The translations under genes were made by a program, and so were the position numbers. From positions 1-21,801 of the forward strand of contig NZ_JASPHQ010000024.1 in NCBI RefSeq assembly GCF_030227225.1: a stretch of 21,801 bases of DNA. The letters run 5' to 3'. The notes below the pieces were generated by a model. It searched no databases, had not been told where the DNA came from, and was given only the letters and a program-made list of their open reading frames with translations. This document shows, piece after piece, positions 7,793 to 15,858 of this stretch (its first letter is position 1; every line of letters begins with the position of its first letter). The DNA is from Corynebacterium rhinophilum. GTDB taxonomy: Bacteria > Actinomycetota > Actinomycetes > Mycobacteriales > Mycobacteriaceae.

Positions 7793-7798
7793 TACACT
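7793..7798 (+). promoter_or_regulatory. candidate -10 element giving leaderless emb mRNA
   Basis: TACACT ends 7 nt before the GTG start of emb at 7806, and no Shine-Dalgarno-like purine tract lies between them. If this -10 is used, transcription would begin at or next to the GTG, giving a leaderless message, a common arrangement in actinobacteria. No clear -35 is seen. Confidence 0.4.
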
Positions 7799-7805
7799 AA
7801 TCGCC

Positions 7806-10800
7806 GTGTCAGATAGCCTTAAAACGAAATCAAAAGAAGCACGCCCCTCTGGGCTAAGTGTCGCCACAGCCCCTGCCGGGCTGCGCTGGACCGCGATCAT
7901 CGCCGGGTTAATTGGTTTCCTGTGTTTTATAGCCACCCCGCTATTGCCAGTGAACCAAACCCAGTCTTCCTTTGATTGGCCGCAGAATGATTCGCTGCAA
8001 TCTATCAATGCACCGCTTATCTCCGTGGCGCCAGAAAACCTGGAGGCCACCATCCCCATGTCCGCGGTGGATGAGCTCCGCGATGGCCAAAACATGGTCT
8101 ACAGCACCGTCCCACCCGAGTCTAAGAAGGCCTCAAACCGCGGCCTATTTGTCCGCTCCGGCGATGACGGCCTGTCTGTGGTCTCGCTCGATGAGGTCCT
8201 GCTGACCTTAAGCGCTAAAGAAGTAGCGCAGCTTTCCGATGACGCCCAGCTGCACATCTCCGCCACCGGTGACGGCACCACCGTCAGCGTCGGCAAGCAC
8301 AAAAAGACCACCGAGGATGACCTGCGCCCACAGGTCACCGGTGTGTATACCGAGCTCAAAGATGATGCCAATGTGCAAAGCTTGGTCGATGACGGGTTGA
8401 ATATCCACGTCGATATCAACTCGCGGTTTACTTCTTCTCCCTCTCTGATTAAGTCCATCGCGATGTGGCTCGGCGTCGCCATGGTGATTGTCTCGCTATT
8501 CTGCCTGTGGCGCATTGACCGCCTTGATGGGCAAAAGCTGCGCTTCATGCCAGAGACGTGGAAGAAGATTCGCCCCCTTGATGGCGTCGTCGCCGCAGTC
8601 TTGGGCTTCTGGTATATCTTCGGCGCCAATACCTCTGACGATGGCTTCATCTTCTCCATGAGCCGCGTCTTCGATAACGCCACCTACATGGCCAACTACT
8701 ACCGGTGGTACGGCGTGCCGGAGGCGCCATTTGGCTCACCGTACTATGACCTCGTCGCACTACTTTCGCAGATTTCCGCCGCGTCAGTCTTCGTCCGCCT
8801 GCCCGGACTGATTTCGGGCCTGATTATCTGGTTCATTCTCTCGCGGGAAATGCTGCCGCGCTTTGGGGACATCGTCGATGCCCGCCGCGTCAGCCACTGG
8901 ACCGCCGCACTGATGTTCCTGGCCTTCTGGCTGCCGTATAACAACGGCACCCGCCCGGAGCCAATCGTGGCTTTAGGCGTGATGGTGACGTGGGCATCCT
9001 TTGAGCGCGCCCTTGCCACCCACCGGTTGCTGCCGGCCGCCGTGGGCACCATCGCTGCCACGATTACGCTCGCCGCTGGCCCCACTGGCCTTTTTGCGGT
9101 CGGTGTATTCCTCGTGAGCCTGCCACACCTATTCCGTGCCATGGCCGCGCGCGTGCCCGCCATGGGCGGCGGCGCTACCGGTTGGCTTAGCCTGGTTGCC
9201 CCATTTTTGGCCTCCGGCACTGCCATTATCGTCGCCGCCTTTGGGGATCAAACCTTGGCCAGCGTTGCCGAATCCACCCGGGTGCGCTCGGAGGTCGGAC
9301 CGTCGCTGCCGTGGTATTCCGAATACGCCCGTTATTCCACGCTCTTCCAAGAATCCGTGGATGGCTCGCTGACCCGCCGCTTCGCCGTACTCACCATGCT
9401 GTTTTGCTTGGTGCTCATCCTGGCTGCGTTTATCAAGGATCGCCGCGTTATTGGTGCCGCAGTCGGTCCCACCCAGCGCCTGCTCATCATCGTGGCGCTG
9501 TCGATGTTCTTCCTCATGTTCACCCCGACCAAGTGGACGCACCACTTTGGTATCTATGCCGGTGTTGCTGGGGTGATCGCTGCGCTGGCTGCCGTAGTGC
9601 TATCCCGGTTTGCGTTGCGCTCCCCGCGCGCCCGCACCTTTAGCATCGCCGCGGTGCTCTTTTTGCTCGCCATCTCCTTCGCGGGTTGGAATGCATGGTG
9701 GTATGTATCCTCCTTCGGCATCCCGTGGTGGGACCGCACGGTGCAGTTGAAGGGCGTTGAGGCCAACTCGATCCTGCTCGCCATCTCCTTGGTCGTTCTC
9801 GCGGTCGGCGTGGTGCAATCCTTGCGCCACAGCCATCGCAAATTGCAGGCCCAAGAGGAAGGCACGGAAAAGGAATTCAAGCAAGAAGCCGCCGCGAAGG
9901 TATCGCGCTCGGCCGGCATCATGTCCGCGCCCATCGCTGTAGCCTGCGCCATTGTGGTGGCTTTTTCGATGGCTTCTTTTGCCAAATCCACCGTCGCCCA
10001 GGCGGATTCCTACTCAGTGGGCAAGGGCAACCTTGCATCCTTGCGTGGTGATACCTGCTCGCTGGCAAATGAAACCTTGGTAGAAACCAATACCAATGAC
10101 TCCTTCCTCACCCCAGTAGATGGTGACTTGGGCGATTCCTTGGTAGATAAGGATGAAACCAGCAACGGATTCGGGCCAAATAATATCCCCGAATCCATCG
10201 AGCCTGAGGATCAAGATTCTGCTTCTGTGGGTGCTATTGGAGATAGCTCCCAAGATTCCGACTCCACCAGCCAAGACGATGCCACCGCTGGTACGGATAA
10301 GGAATCCGGCGGGGATTCTTCTGATTCGCAGGAGACCCGCCGCGCTGGGAAGAAGGCTTCAGAAACCACCGATACTTCTGAAGGCGGTGTCCGCGGCACG
10401 CAGGGAGTCAATGGATCGACCATGCACCTGCCCTTCAACTTGGACTACACCACTGTGCCAGTCTTGGGCTCTTACACTGAAAGCCAAGAGTCGCTGTCCC
10501 AGGTAACCACGAAGTGGTATCACCTTCCGGAGACCACGGAAAATACCCCGGTTCTGGCTGTCAGTGCCGCAGGCAAGATTTATCACCACGATGTCAATGA
10601 TGTGGAACAAGAGGGCATGGAGCTCACCTTGGAATACGGCACCATTGATGAGAATGGCAAGGTCACCGATAAGGGAGAAGAAGAGCTTTCCGATGTCGGC
10701 GCCACCCCCAAGTGGCGCAACCTGCGCCTGCCCATGGATAAATTGCCGGAAGAAGCCAATGTCGTGCGCCTAGTGGCCGAGGATGATTCCACCGATGAAG

Positions 10801-11249
10801 ACGACTGGCTAGCCTTCACCCCGCCGCGCGTGCCGGAACTAGACACCATCAATAACCAGTTCCCTGCGGAAAAACCCGCACTCTTGGACTGGTCAGTGGC
10901 TCTGCAGTTCCCTTGCCAGCGCACCTTTGACCACTACGCCGGCGTAACCGAGATTCCGGAGTATCGCATCCTCCCAGATGCGGCGGCGCAGACCTCCCTG
11001 ACGGATTTCCAATCCTTCTCTGGCGGCGGTGCTATGTCCACTGCGGAAGCGGTGAACTACTCCTACGAAATCCCGAGCTACCTCAATAACGATTGGGCCC
11101 GCGACTGGGGTGCCATTGAAAAGTACGAATTGCGTACCGATTCACAGGGCAATACCCCGGCCAAGGCAGAGATCGATTATGAGGACGTTACTCGTTCTGG
11201 ACTGTGGAAAGAATCCGAGATGAAGATCCGGCCAGAGGGCGAGCAATAA
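7806..11249 (+). CDS. emb: arabinosyltransferase Emb (EmbA/B/C family)
   Basis: This 1147-aa GT53 membrane enzyme polymerises arabinan from decaprenylphosphoryl-arabinose outside the membrane and is the ethambutol target. An N-terminal helix (near 20-45) is followed by a jelly-roll-like extracytoplasmic domain, then about fourteen helices to around residue 730, and a C-terminal carbohydrate-binding region. The catalytic motif SDDGFIFSM places Asp278/Asp279 at the Mtb EmbB Asp299/300 position, with Met285 at the EmbB Met306 position. NYYRWYGVPEAPFG and the RLPGLISG motif follow. GVNGSTMHLPFNLD and VPVLGSYTESQ mark the C-terminal domain. An unusual acidic serine-rich linker spans 796-859. The start is GTG 7806, with no Shine-Dalgarno sequence. 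It lies 75 bp after aftA and is probably the last gene of the arabinan block. Confidence 0.94.
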   Translation: MSDSLKTKSKEARPSGLSVATAPAGLRWTAIIAGLIGFLCFIATPLLPVNQTQSSFDWPQNDSLQSINAPLISVAPENLEATIPMSAVDELRDGQNMVYSTVPPESKKASNRGLFVRSGDDGLSVVSLDEVLLTLSAKEVAQLSDDAQLHISATGDGTTVSVGKHKKTTEDDLRPQVTGVYTELKDDANVQSLVDDGLNIHVDINSRFTSSPSLIKSIAMWLGVAMVIVSLFCLWRIDRLDGQKLRFMPETWKKIRPLDGVVAAVLGFWYIFGANTSDDGFIFSMSRVFDNATYMANYYRWYGVPEAPFGSPYYDLVALLSQISAASVFVRLPGLISGLIIWFILSREMLPRFGDIVDARRVSHWTAALMFLAFWLPYNNGTRPEPIVALGVMVTWASFERALATHRLLPAAVGTIAATITLAAGPTGLFAVGVFLVSLPHLFRAMAARVPAMGGGATGWLSLVAPFLASGTAIIVAAFGDQTLASVAESTRVRSEVGPSLPWYSEYARYSTLFQESVDGSLTRRFAVLTMLFCLVLILAAFIKDRRVIGAAVGPTQRLLIIVALSMFFLMFTPTKWTHHFGIYAGVAGVIAALAAVVLSRFALRSPRARTFSIAAVLFLLAISFAGWNAWWYVSSFGIPWWDRTVQLKGVEANSILLAISLVVLAVGVVQSLRHSHRKLQAQEEGTEKEFKQEAAAKVSRSAGIMSAPIAVACAIVVAFSMASFAKSTVAQADSYSVGKGNLASLRGDTCSLANETLVETNTNDSFLTPVDGDLGDSLVDKDETSNGFGPNNIPESIEPEDQDSASVGAIGDSSQDSDSTSQDDATAGTDKESGGDSSDSQETRRAGKKASETTDTSEGGVRGTQGVNGSTMHLPFNLDYTTVPVLGSYTESQESLSQVTTKWYHLPETTENTPVLAVSAAGKIYHHDVNDVEQEGMELTLEYGTIDENGKVTDKGEEELSDVGATPKWRNLRLPMDKLPEEANVVRLVAEDDSTDEDDWLAFTPPRVPELDTINNQFPAEKPALLDWSVALQFPCQRTFDHYAGVTEIPEYRILPDAAAQTSLTDFQSFSGGGAMSTAEAVNYSYEIPSYLNNDWARDWGAIEKYELRTDSQGNTPAKAEIDYEDVTRSGLWKESEMKIRPEGEQ

Positions 11250-11286
11250 CGACCACCCCTAGCTGTGCAGCCAGCCGCAGCCGGTT

Positions 11287-12165
11287 TTATTGCGCCAGCT
11301 CACCGCGCAAAAAATCGGCGGCGTCCTGCACGCGCTGGCGCGCCACGGCCGGGGTGGACACGCGGTGGGTGGAGACGTAGTCGCGCTCTTTAGCTTGGGG
11401 GATGTGGACGCGATCGGCTATCTCATCCTCGGTCGCGGTCTGCACGAAGGTCTCAGGGAATTGCGTGGGCAGTTCATAGCCCACGCGGTAATCCTCCGGC
11501 AGGTTGGCCAGGGCGCCGAAGTCGGGGAAGGTGAGCAAGAGGGCATCGGCAGGCGCGAGTGCTGCTAACGCGCCGCCAGAAGAATATCCCCACGTGGTGA
11601 CGTGGGAGGCGCCCTGCTCGCGGGCGTAATCAATGGCGCGGTCGACCGCCGTAACCATGTCTTTAACCGTATGTTTCGGCGCGAGCGGATAATCCACGTC
11701 AATGATCGTGGTGCCGGAAAGCTGCGCGGCGGCGGCGACCTCGGGGCACCACTGCATTTCCAGTGCCTTGCCATCGCCGCGCCACCAGCCACCGGAATGC
11801 AGTGATACCGCCCACCGGCCGGTGGGCTCGGACGGACGGAAAATGGTGCCGACCTCGGCTGATTCTACGGTAATGCCGTCTGTAAACGCCGTGCCTGGAA
11901 GCGCGTGATTAACCCCGGTGCCCAAAACCATCATGGCGGCGTGGGTGATGCGGTCTGGCAGCAGTGCGCAATACTGGTCTGCCTCCGGCGAACCACCGCC
12001 GGCCCAGGGCGGGCGGAAATCCGGCGTCTCATAATGGGCGTCGATATAAGAAACTAGCTGCTCTAGCTGTTCTTCCTCGCTCATCTGGCGGTCTTGCCCG
12101 CCGATGCGCCATTCTTGGCCGGGCTCTAGCGGCCGGTGCGGATCTTTATCGTGTGCATCAGTCAT
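11287..12165 (-). CDS. alpha/beta-hydrolase fold esterase
   Basis: This 292-aa cytoplasmic hydrolase resembles the HSL/alpha-beta hydrolase-3 family. HSGGWW at 123-128 corresponds to the HGGG oxyanion-hole motif, DVDYPLAPKH follows at about 156-165, and the nucleophile elbow GYSSG at 193-197 gives Ser195 as nucleophile. A candidate acid lies in the LTFPDFG region or near the C-terminus, and a His near VHIPQ or STHRV could complete the triad; I cannot choose between them. No signal peptide is seen. The substrate is unknown; small acyl esters or carbamates are typical of the family. It converges on emb, 37 bp apart, and lies 57 bp after the metallopeptidase gene on the same strand. Confidence 0.8.
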   Translation of the reverse strand: MTDAHDKDPHRPLEPGQEWRIGGQDRQMSEEEQLEQLVSYIDAHYETPDFRPPWAGGGSPEADQYCALLPDRITHAAMMVLGTGVNHALPGTAFTDGITVESAEVGTIFRPSEPTGRWAVSLHSGGWWRGDGKALEMQWCPEVAAAAQLSGTTIIDVDYPLAPKHTVKDMVTAVDRAIDYAREQGASHVTTWGYSSGGALAALAPADALLLTFPDFGALANLPEDYRVGYELPTQFPETFVQTATEDEIADRVHIPQAKERDYVSTHRVSTPAVARQRVQDAADFLRGELAQ

Positions 12166-12222
12166 ATCCCCGAGCCTACGCGTGCTCAGGGCACGTACAA
12201 GGCGTCTCGGGGAAGAACTGAT

Positions 12223-14166
12223 TTACCAGATGGTCACCCGGTCCTCTGGGGCCAGGTACATTGCGGAGTCTTTGTCTACGTCGAAGGCCTCGTAGAACTC
12301 AGCGATATTCGCGGCGATGAGGTTGCAGCGGAACTCCGCGGGCGAGTGCGGGTCAATGGCCAGGTACTGGGTCGCCATCTCCGGGCGGATGGCCGTGCGC
12401 CAGACGCGGGCCCAGGACAAGAAGAAGCGCTGCAGGCCATTGTAGGTGTGCTCTGCCAATTCCGGCTCGGCGCCGTCAACCACAAATTCCTCTTCTTGGC
12501 CCAGCAGGTCAATGCCCTTATCAGCGCAGTAGTTCTTGTAAGCCACCACGGAAATGCCCAGTCCGCCCAGGTCACCAATGTTTTCGCCCAAGGTGAATTT
12601 GCCGTTGACGCCGGCGGATTCGGTGCCAGCCTCCTTCAGCACCGTGGGGACCTGGCCATCGAATTGCTCCACCAGCTTTGCCGTAAGCGCTTCAAAGTCC
12701 GCGCGGTCTTCATCGGACCACCAGGAGTTCAGGTTGCCCTGGCCATCGAATTGCGAGCCCTGGTCATCAAAGCCATGCCCGATTTCGTGCCCGATGACAG
12801 AACCAATGGCGCCGAAGTTCTCTGCGGCATCCGCATCAGGGTTATAAAACGGCGGGCGCAGGATGGCGGCCGGGAAGGTGATGTCATTGACCACCGGGTT
12901 ATAGAAAGCATTGACGGTCTGCGGAGTGGTGACCCACTCATCGCGGTTGGCGGGTTTGCCAATCTTTGCCAGCTCATAGTCGTGGGAAAAGGCGGACCCG
13001 GCGCGGGCATTGGCAATCAGATCCGCGCCCTGGTCAGAAATCTCCAGCCCGGAGTAATCACGCCAGGTATCGGGGAAACCAATCTTGGCCTTGAACTGGG
13101 AAAGCTTTTCTAAGGCGCGCTCGCGGGTCTGCGGGGTCATCCACTCCAACTGGGAAATGCGCTCGCGGTAGGCGGCGATGAGGTAGTCCACCAGCTCATC
13201 CATCTCGCGCTTGGAGGATTCTGGGAAGTGCGCGTCTACGAACTCTTTGCCAATTTCCTCTCCTACCAGGCTTTCTGCCAGGCCCACCGCGCGCTTCCAG
13301 CGGTCGCGCTGCTGGGTGGCACCAGAAAGCCGGGTGCCGTAGAACTCGAAGTTCTTGGCGCCTACTTCTTCCGGCAAAAGGGCCGCGCGGGAGCGCAGAA
13401 TGTGCCAGGTAGCCCACAGCTGCCAATCGGCCATGCGGTCAGCGGTAAAGAGCTTTTCCAGGTGCTCCAGGTAGGACGGCATCATATTGACCACGCGGTG
13501 CTCCGGCAGCTTTCCACCAGCGAGCAAGGCTTGGGTGATGGAAGGCAGCTCAGAAAATTCGCACGGGTTATTGGTCTTTACCGCATCGCGGGTAGAAACC
13601 ACATCCCAGTGACCCGCCGCCAGTTCCTTTTCCAGGCCCACGATGCGCTCGGCGGCTACCTCGGTGCCGAGGCCAAATAGGCGGGTGGGCTCGATAAAGC
13701 CCAGCATCTCCGCCACGTGCTTTTCGTAGGCGGCCAGCGTTTCTGCGTGCGCTTCTTCGCGGTAGTAGGCCTCATCCGGCAGGCCTAGCCCGGATTGCAC
13801 GATATAGGCAACGGCCTCTTCCGAGCCCGAGTCTTTTTCCACCCAGAACGTCGCCGGCGCCCCCACGCCCTCGCGCTCGAGCTCGCCCAAGCGGTGCGCC
13901 AATTCCGTGGGATCGGCCGCACTCAGGCGGTCAAGGTCCGCATCCAGCGGGGCCATGCCGGCATTGTTGACGCCCGCGGTATCCATGAAGGATGCATACA
14001 GCTTGCCGGGGCGACCATCGTTGTCTTTAACGATGTCATGAACTAGTTCTTCTGCTTCATCGCGCAGGGCGTGGAAAGTGCCATCCACACCGCGGTCATC
14101 TGGGACAACGTGATTTTCTACCCAAGGTCCGTTGACTAATTGATAAAGATCTTTCATGGTTGCCAC
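12223..14166 (-). CDS. M13-family zinc metallopeptidase (Zmp1/PepO-like)
   Basis: This peptidase of 647 aa (644 from ATG 14157) belongs to the neprilysin family. The zinc site is complete: HEIGH gives His460, Glu461 and His464, and ENIGD gives Glu528 and Asp532. The 64-residue spacing between His464 and Glu528 fits M13 enzymes. NAFYNPVVNDITFPAAILRPPFY is the substrate-binding NAFY motif, and the C-terminal CNLIAANIAEFYEAFDV region matches the family end. QSGLGLPDEAYY resembles Mtb Zmp1 (Rv0198c). There is no signal peptide or N-terminal anchor, so it is probably cytosolic, or exported by a non-classical route as argued for Zmp1. GTG 14166 is preceded by GGAAGG at 11 nt; for ATG 14157 the distance is 20 nt, so GTG is preferred, not certain. 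It diverges from the next gene with only 33 bp between starts. Confidence 0.9.
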   Translation of the reverse strand: MATMKDLYQLVNGPWVENHVVPDDRGVDGTFHALRDEAEELVHDIVKDNDGRPGKLYASFMDTAGVNNAGMAPLDADLDRLSAADPTELAHRLGELEREGVGAPATFWVEKDSGSEEAVAYIVQSGLGLPDEAYYREEAHAETLAAYEKHVAEMLGFIEPTRLFGLGTEVAAERIVGLEKELAAGHWDVVSTRDAVKTNNPCEFSELPSITQALLAGGKLPEHRVVNMMPSYLEHLEKLFTADRMADWQLWATWHILRSRAALLPEEVGAKNFEFYGTRLSGATQQRDRWKRAVGLAESLVGEEIGKEFVDAHFPESSKREMDELVDYLIAAYRERISQLEWMTPQTRERALEKLSQFKAKIGFPDTWRDYSGLEISDQGADLIANARAGSAFSHDYELAKIGKPANRDEWVTTPQTVNAFYNPVVNDITFPAAILRPPFYNPDADAAENFGAIGSVIGHEIGHGFDDQGSQFDGQGNLNSWWSDEDRADFEALTAKLVEQFDGQVPTVLKEAGTESAGVNGKFTLGENIGDLGGLGISVVAYKNYCADKGIDLLGQEEEFVVDGAEPELAEHTYNGLQRFFLSWARVWRTAIRPEMATQYLAIDPHSPAEFRCNLIAANIAEFYEAFDVDKDSAMYLAPEDRVTIW

Positions 14167-14199
14167 TGTAGGCCAAACCTTCCAGTTAAGGTATGGACT

Positions 14200-14781
14200 A
14201 TGGAAAAATTCCGCTTTCCACCAGCCCGGCCGCGCGTCCTATTTATCGCTGTCCTTGCCTTTGTGACGTTGGTCCTCGCCTTGCCCGCCATCGTCCACGC
14301 GGTGCTACCGCCACACCACGCCGATGTGGAGCAGGTAACCCTGTCTGATCCCAGCCAGGACTGGGATATTACCGTGTCCGATCTGTACTGCGAGCGCGAC
14401 TATACTTCGCTGGCTAGCGTTGGCTGGACCTGCGGTGACGCCTCCGTGCAGGCGGTCATCGTGGAAGATACTGACGACGACGAGCACACCCTGCGCCGCA
14501 TGGTCCGAGCCTATGGCATGGCTCCAGGCCTTCCCGAGGGCGAGGTCTATGAAGGAAAAGATGGTGCCCTCGCGCTTGCCGATGCCCCCTCCTCCACCGC
14601 CGCCATCTCCATCAACGGCACCGGTGCGGACGAGAATAAGGACTGGGTGGTCACCGTCACCGGAGATTCCGCGGCAACGCGCACGACCACTGAACGCATC
14701 TGGAAAGCCTTTGGGCAAGAGGAACTACCAGAAGAATTCACTGCTGATATCGCGGAGTTTTCTGGAAAGGCCTTGGTATAA
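14200..14781 (+). CDS. single-pass exported protein of unknown function
   Basis: This 193-aa protein has a basic N-terminus, one hydrophobic helix at about 13-35, and an acidic extracytoplasmic domain of about 155 residues. The helix ends in IVHAVLPP, so it could be a cleaved signal peptide (VHA) or remain as an anchor. Two cysteines (64 in LYCERD and 78 in WTCGD) could form a disulfide. I do not recognise the family. ATG 14200 is preceded by AAGG (14188-14191) at 8 nt, and earlier codons in frame overlap the divergent peptidase gene, which decides the start. The stop TAA at 14779-14781 is followed at once by the ATG of the PrsW-like protease, so translation is almost certainly coupled and the two products may work together. 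Confidence 0.75.
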   Translation: MEKFRFPPARPRVLFIAVLAFVTLVLALPAIVHAVLPPHHADVEQVTLSDPSQDWDITVSDLYCERDYTSLASVGWTCGDASVQAVIVEDTDDDEHTLRRMVRAYGMAPGLPEGEVYEGKDGALALADAPSSTAAISINGTGADENKDWVVTVTGDSAATRTTTERIWKAFGQEELPEEFTADIAEFSGKALV

Positions 14782-15633
14782 ATGTCTAAACTTTTTCGCA
14801 CCGCGCTGTGGATTTTCTCCGGCCTGGGACTTATCGGTTTTATCTCCCAGACGGTCATCACCCTATTGATCTCACCGCTGATGGGCATTATCAGCATCCT
14901 CATCGCAGCGGTTCTTGTGGCAATTGTCATCGCGGTATTGCAGCTGAGCCCCATGTGGGCGCGCCCGGCGCGCGTATGGGCACCACTTGCCTTTTTATGG
15001 GGTTCTGGCATGGCCATTAGCTTGGCGGCTATAAGCTCCACACCGGTCATGCAGCTCGCCATCAATTCCGGGTGGGTCGATTCCTTCATGTCATGGAGCG
15101 GCGCCTATCCCGAAGAGATTTCCAAGGCCGCCGGCGTTTTATTCGTCCTGATGTCCTTCCGCCAGCTCAACCGCCCCTGGCACGGGTGGATGGTCGGCGC
15201 CGTCGTTGGCCTAGGCTTTGAAGCCAATGAAAACATCCTCTACGGCTCCATGGGCGCTACCACTCACCCGGATAGCGATTTCGTTGGGCTCGTACAGATG
15301 TGGGGCCTGCGCCTTATCGCTGGCCCTGGCCTGCACGTCTTGCTCACGGCCCTAGCCGGTTGGGGCATCGGCTGGGCTCTCTACGCTGCGGCCAAGCCGC
15401 TCTGGTGGCGCATCGGCGTGGCTCTCGGCTGCCTCGCGGTATCCTTTCTCCTGCACTTTGGCTGGAATTACCTGCACGATTCCGATACCGCGGCCGTCAT
15501 CCAAGCCCTTTCCGTGGCAATCATCTTGTACCCGCTGAGCATCTGGCTCATACTGCGCGGCAATAAATACGCCAACAACGATGACAGCTATAGCCATAGC
15601 ACTGCGGAGGACGCGCTAGTCTTCACGCGCTAA
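14782..15633 (+). CDS. PrsW-family intramembrane metalloprotease
   Basis: This 283-aa integral membrane protein has about eight helices and the PrsW signature motifs in order: PEE(I)SK at 110-115 with Glu111/Glu112, GFEANENILY with Glu150-Asn151, GPGLHVLLTALAGWGIG with His185, and LLHFGWNY with His225, Trp228 and Asn229. The glutamates and histidines are the presumed zinc and catalytic residues. Bacillus PrsW makes the first cut in the RsiW anti-sigma factor; actinobacterial members mostly lack known substrates. It directly follows the exported single-pass protein with no spacer, which makes that protein a reasonable candidate substrate or partner. The ATG start is fixed by this junction; there is no separate strong Shine-Dalgarno sequence. 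Confidence 0.85.
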   Translation: MSKLFRTALWIFSGLGLIGFISQTVITLLISPLMGIISILIAAVLVAIVIAVLQLSPMWARPARVWAPLAFLWGSGMAISLAAISSTPVMQLAINSGWVDSFMSWSGAYPEEISKAAGVLFVLMSFRQLNRPWHGWMVGAVVGLGFEANENILYGSMGATTHPDSDFVGLVQMWGLRLIAGPGLHVLLTALAGWGIGWALYAAAKPLWWRIGVALGCLAVSFLLHFGWNYLHDSDTAAVIQALSVAIILYPLSIWLILRGNKYANNDDSYSHSTAEDALVFTR

Positions 15634-15661
15634 TGCCCAGCGTGCTTGTTCTCCCAAAATT

Positions 15662-15726
15662 GTCCAAAACAACCGCATTCCGCAAAAATTTCTCCCGATT
15701 TTCGGTGAAACGCGGTTGCTTTGGAC
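15662..15726. repeat. 65-bp imperfect palindrome
   Basis: The left arm GTCCAAAACAACCGC (15662-15676) is the reverse complement of GCGGTTGCTTTGGAC (15712-15726) with one mismatch. Pairing extends weakly inward for another 12-14 bp, leaving a loop near TCTCCC. In the first 20 pairs there are three mismatches, all A-C type on the plus strand, which become G-U wobbles in a minus-strand RNA. It lies between the prsW-like gene and the transporter, both plus strand. It could be a terminator, operator or mobile-element remnant. Confidence 0.6.
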
Positions 15727-15799
15727 GCCTAAGCCTTCTGGAACCCACCCCAGTCGCATAAATATGTGGTTTAAAGCACATGTTGGTAGTGGGCTTCGC

Positions 15800-15805
15800 T
15801 ACACT
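15800..15805 (+). promoter_or_regulatory. candidate -10 element of the transporter gene
   Basis: TACACT lies 54 bp before the ATG, with no convincing -35. Transcription from about 15812 would give a leader of about 47 nt that includes the GAGG Shine-Dalgarno sequence shortly before ATG 15859. Confidence 0.3.
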
Positions 15806-15858
15806 TTCTACAAGGCGCTTTTGCCACTAATCCTCCATTTTAAGGACTGAGGACCTTC

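Noticed and set aside
11250..11286. GC-rich imperfect repeats between emb and the hydrolase as a bidirectional terminator
   Set aside because: Stems are only about 4 bp without mismatches and there is no proper T-run on either strand.
12136..13113. Long plus-strand open frame of 325 codons opposite the M13 peptidase
   Set aside because: The minus strand there encodes the zinc site and NAFY motif of the peptidase; the opposite frame has no family features.
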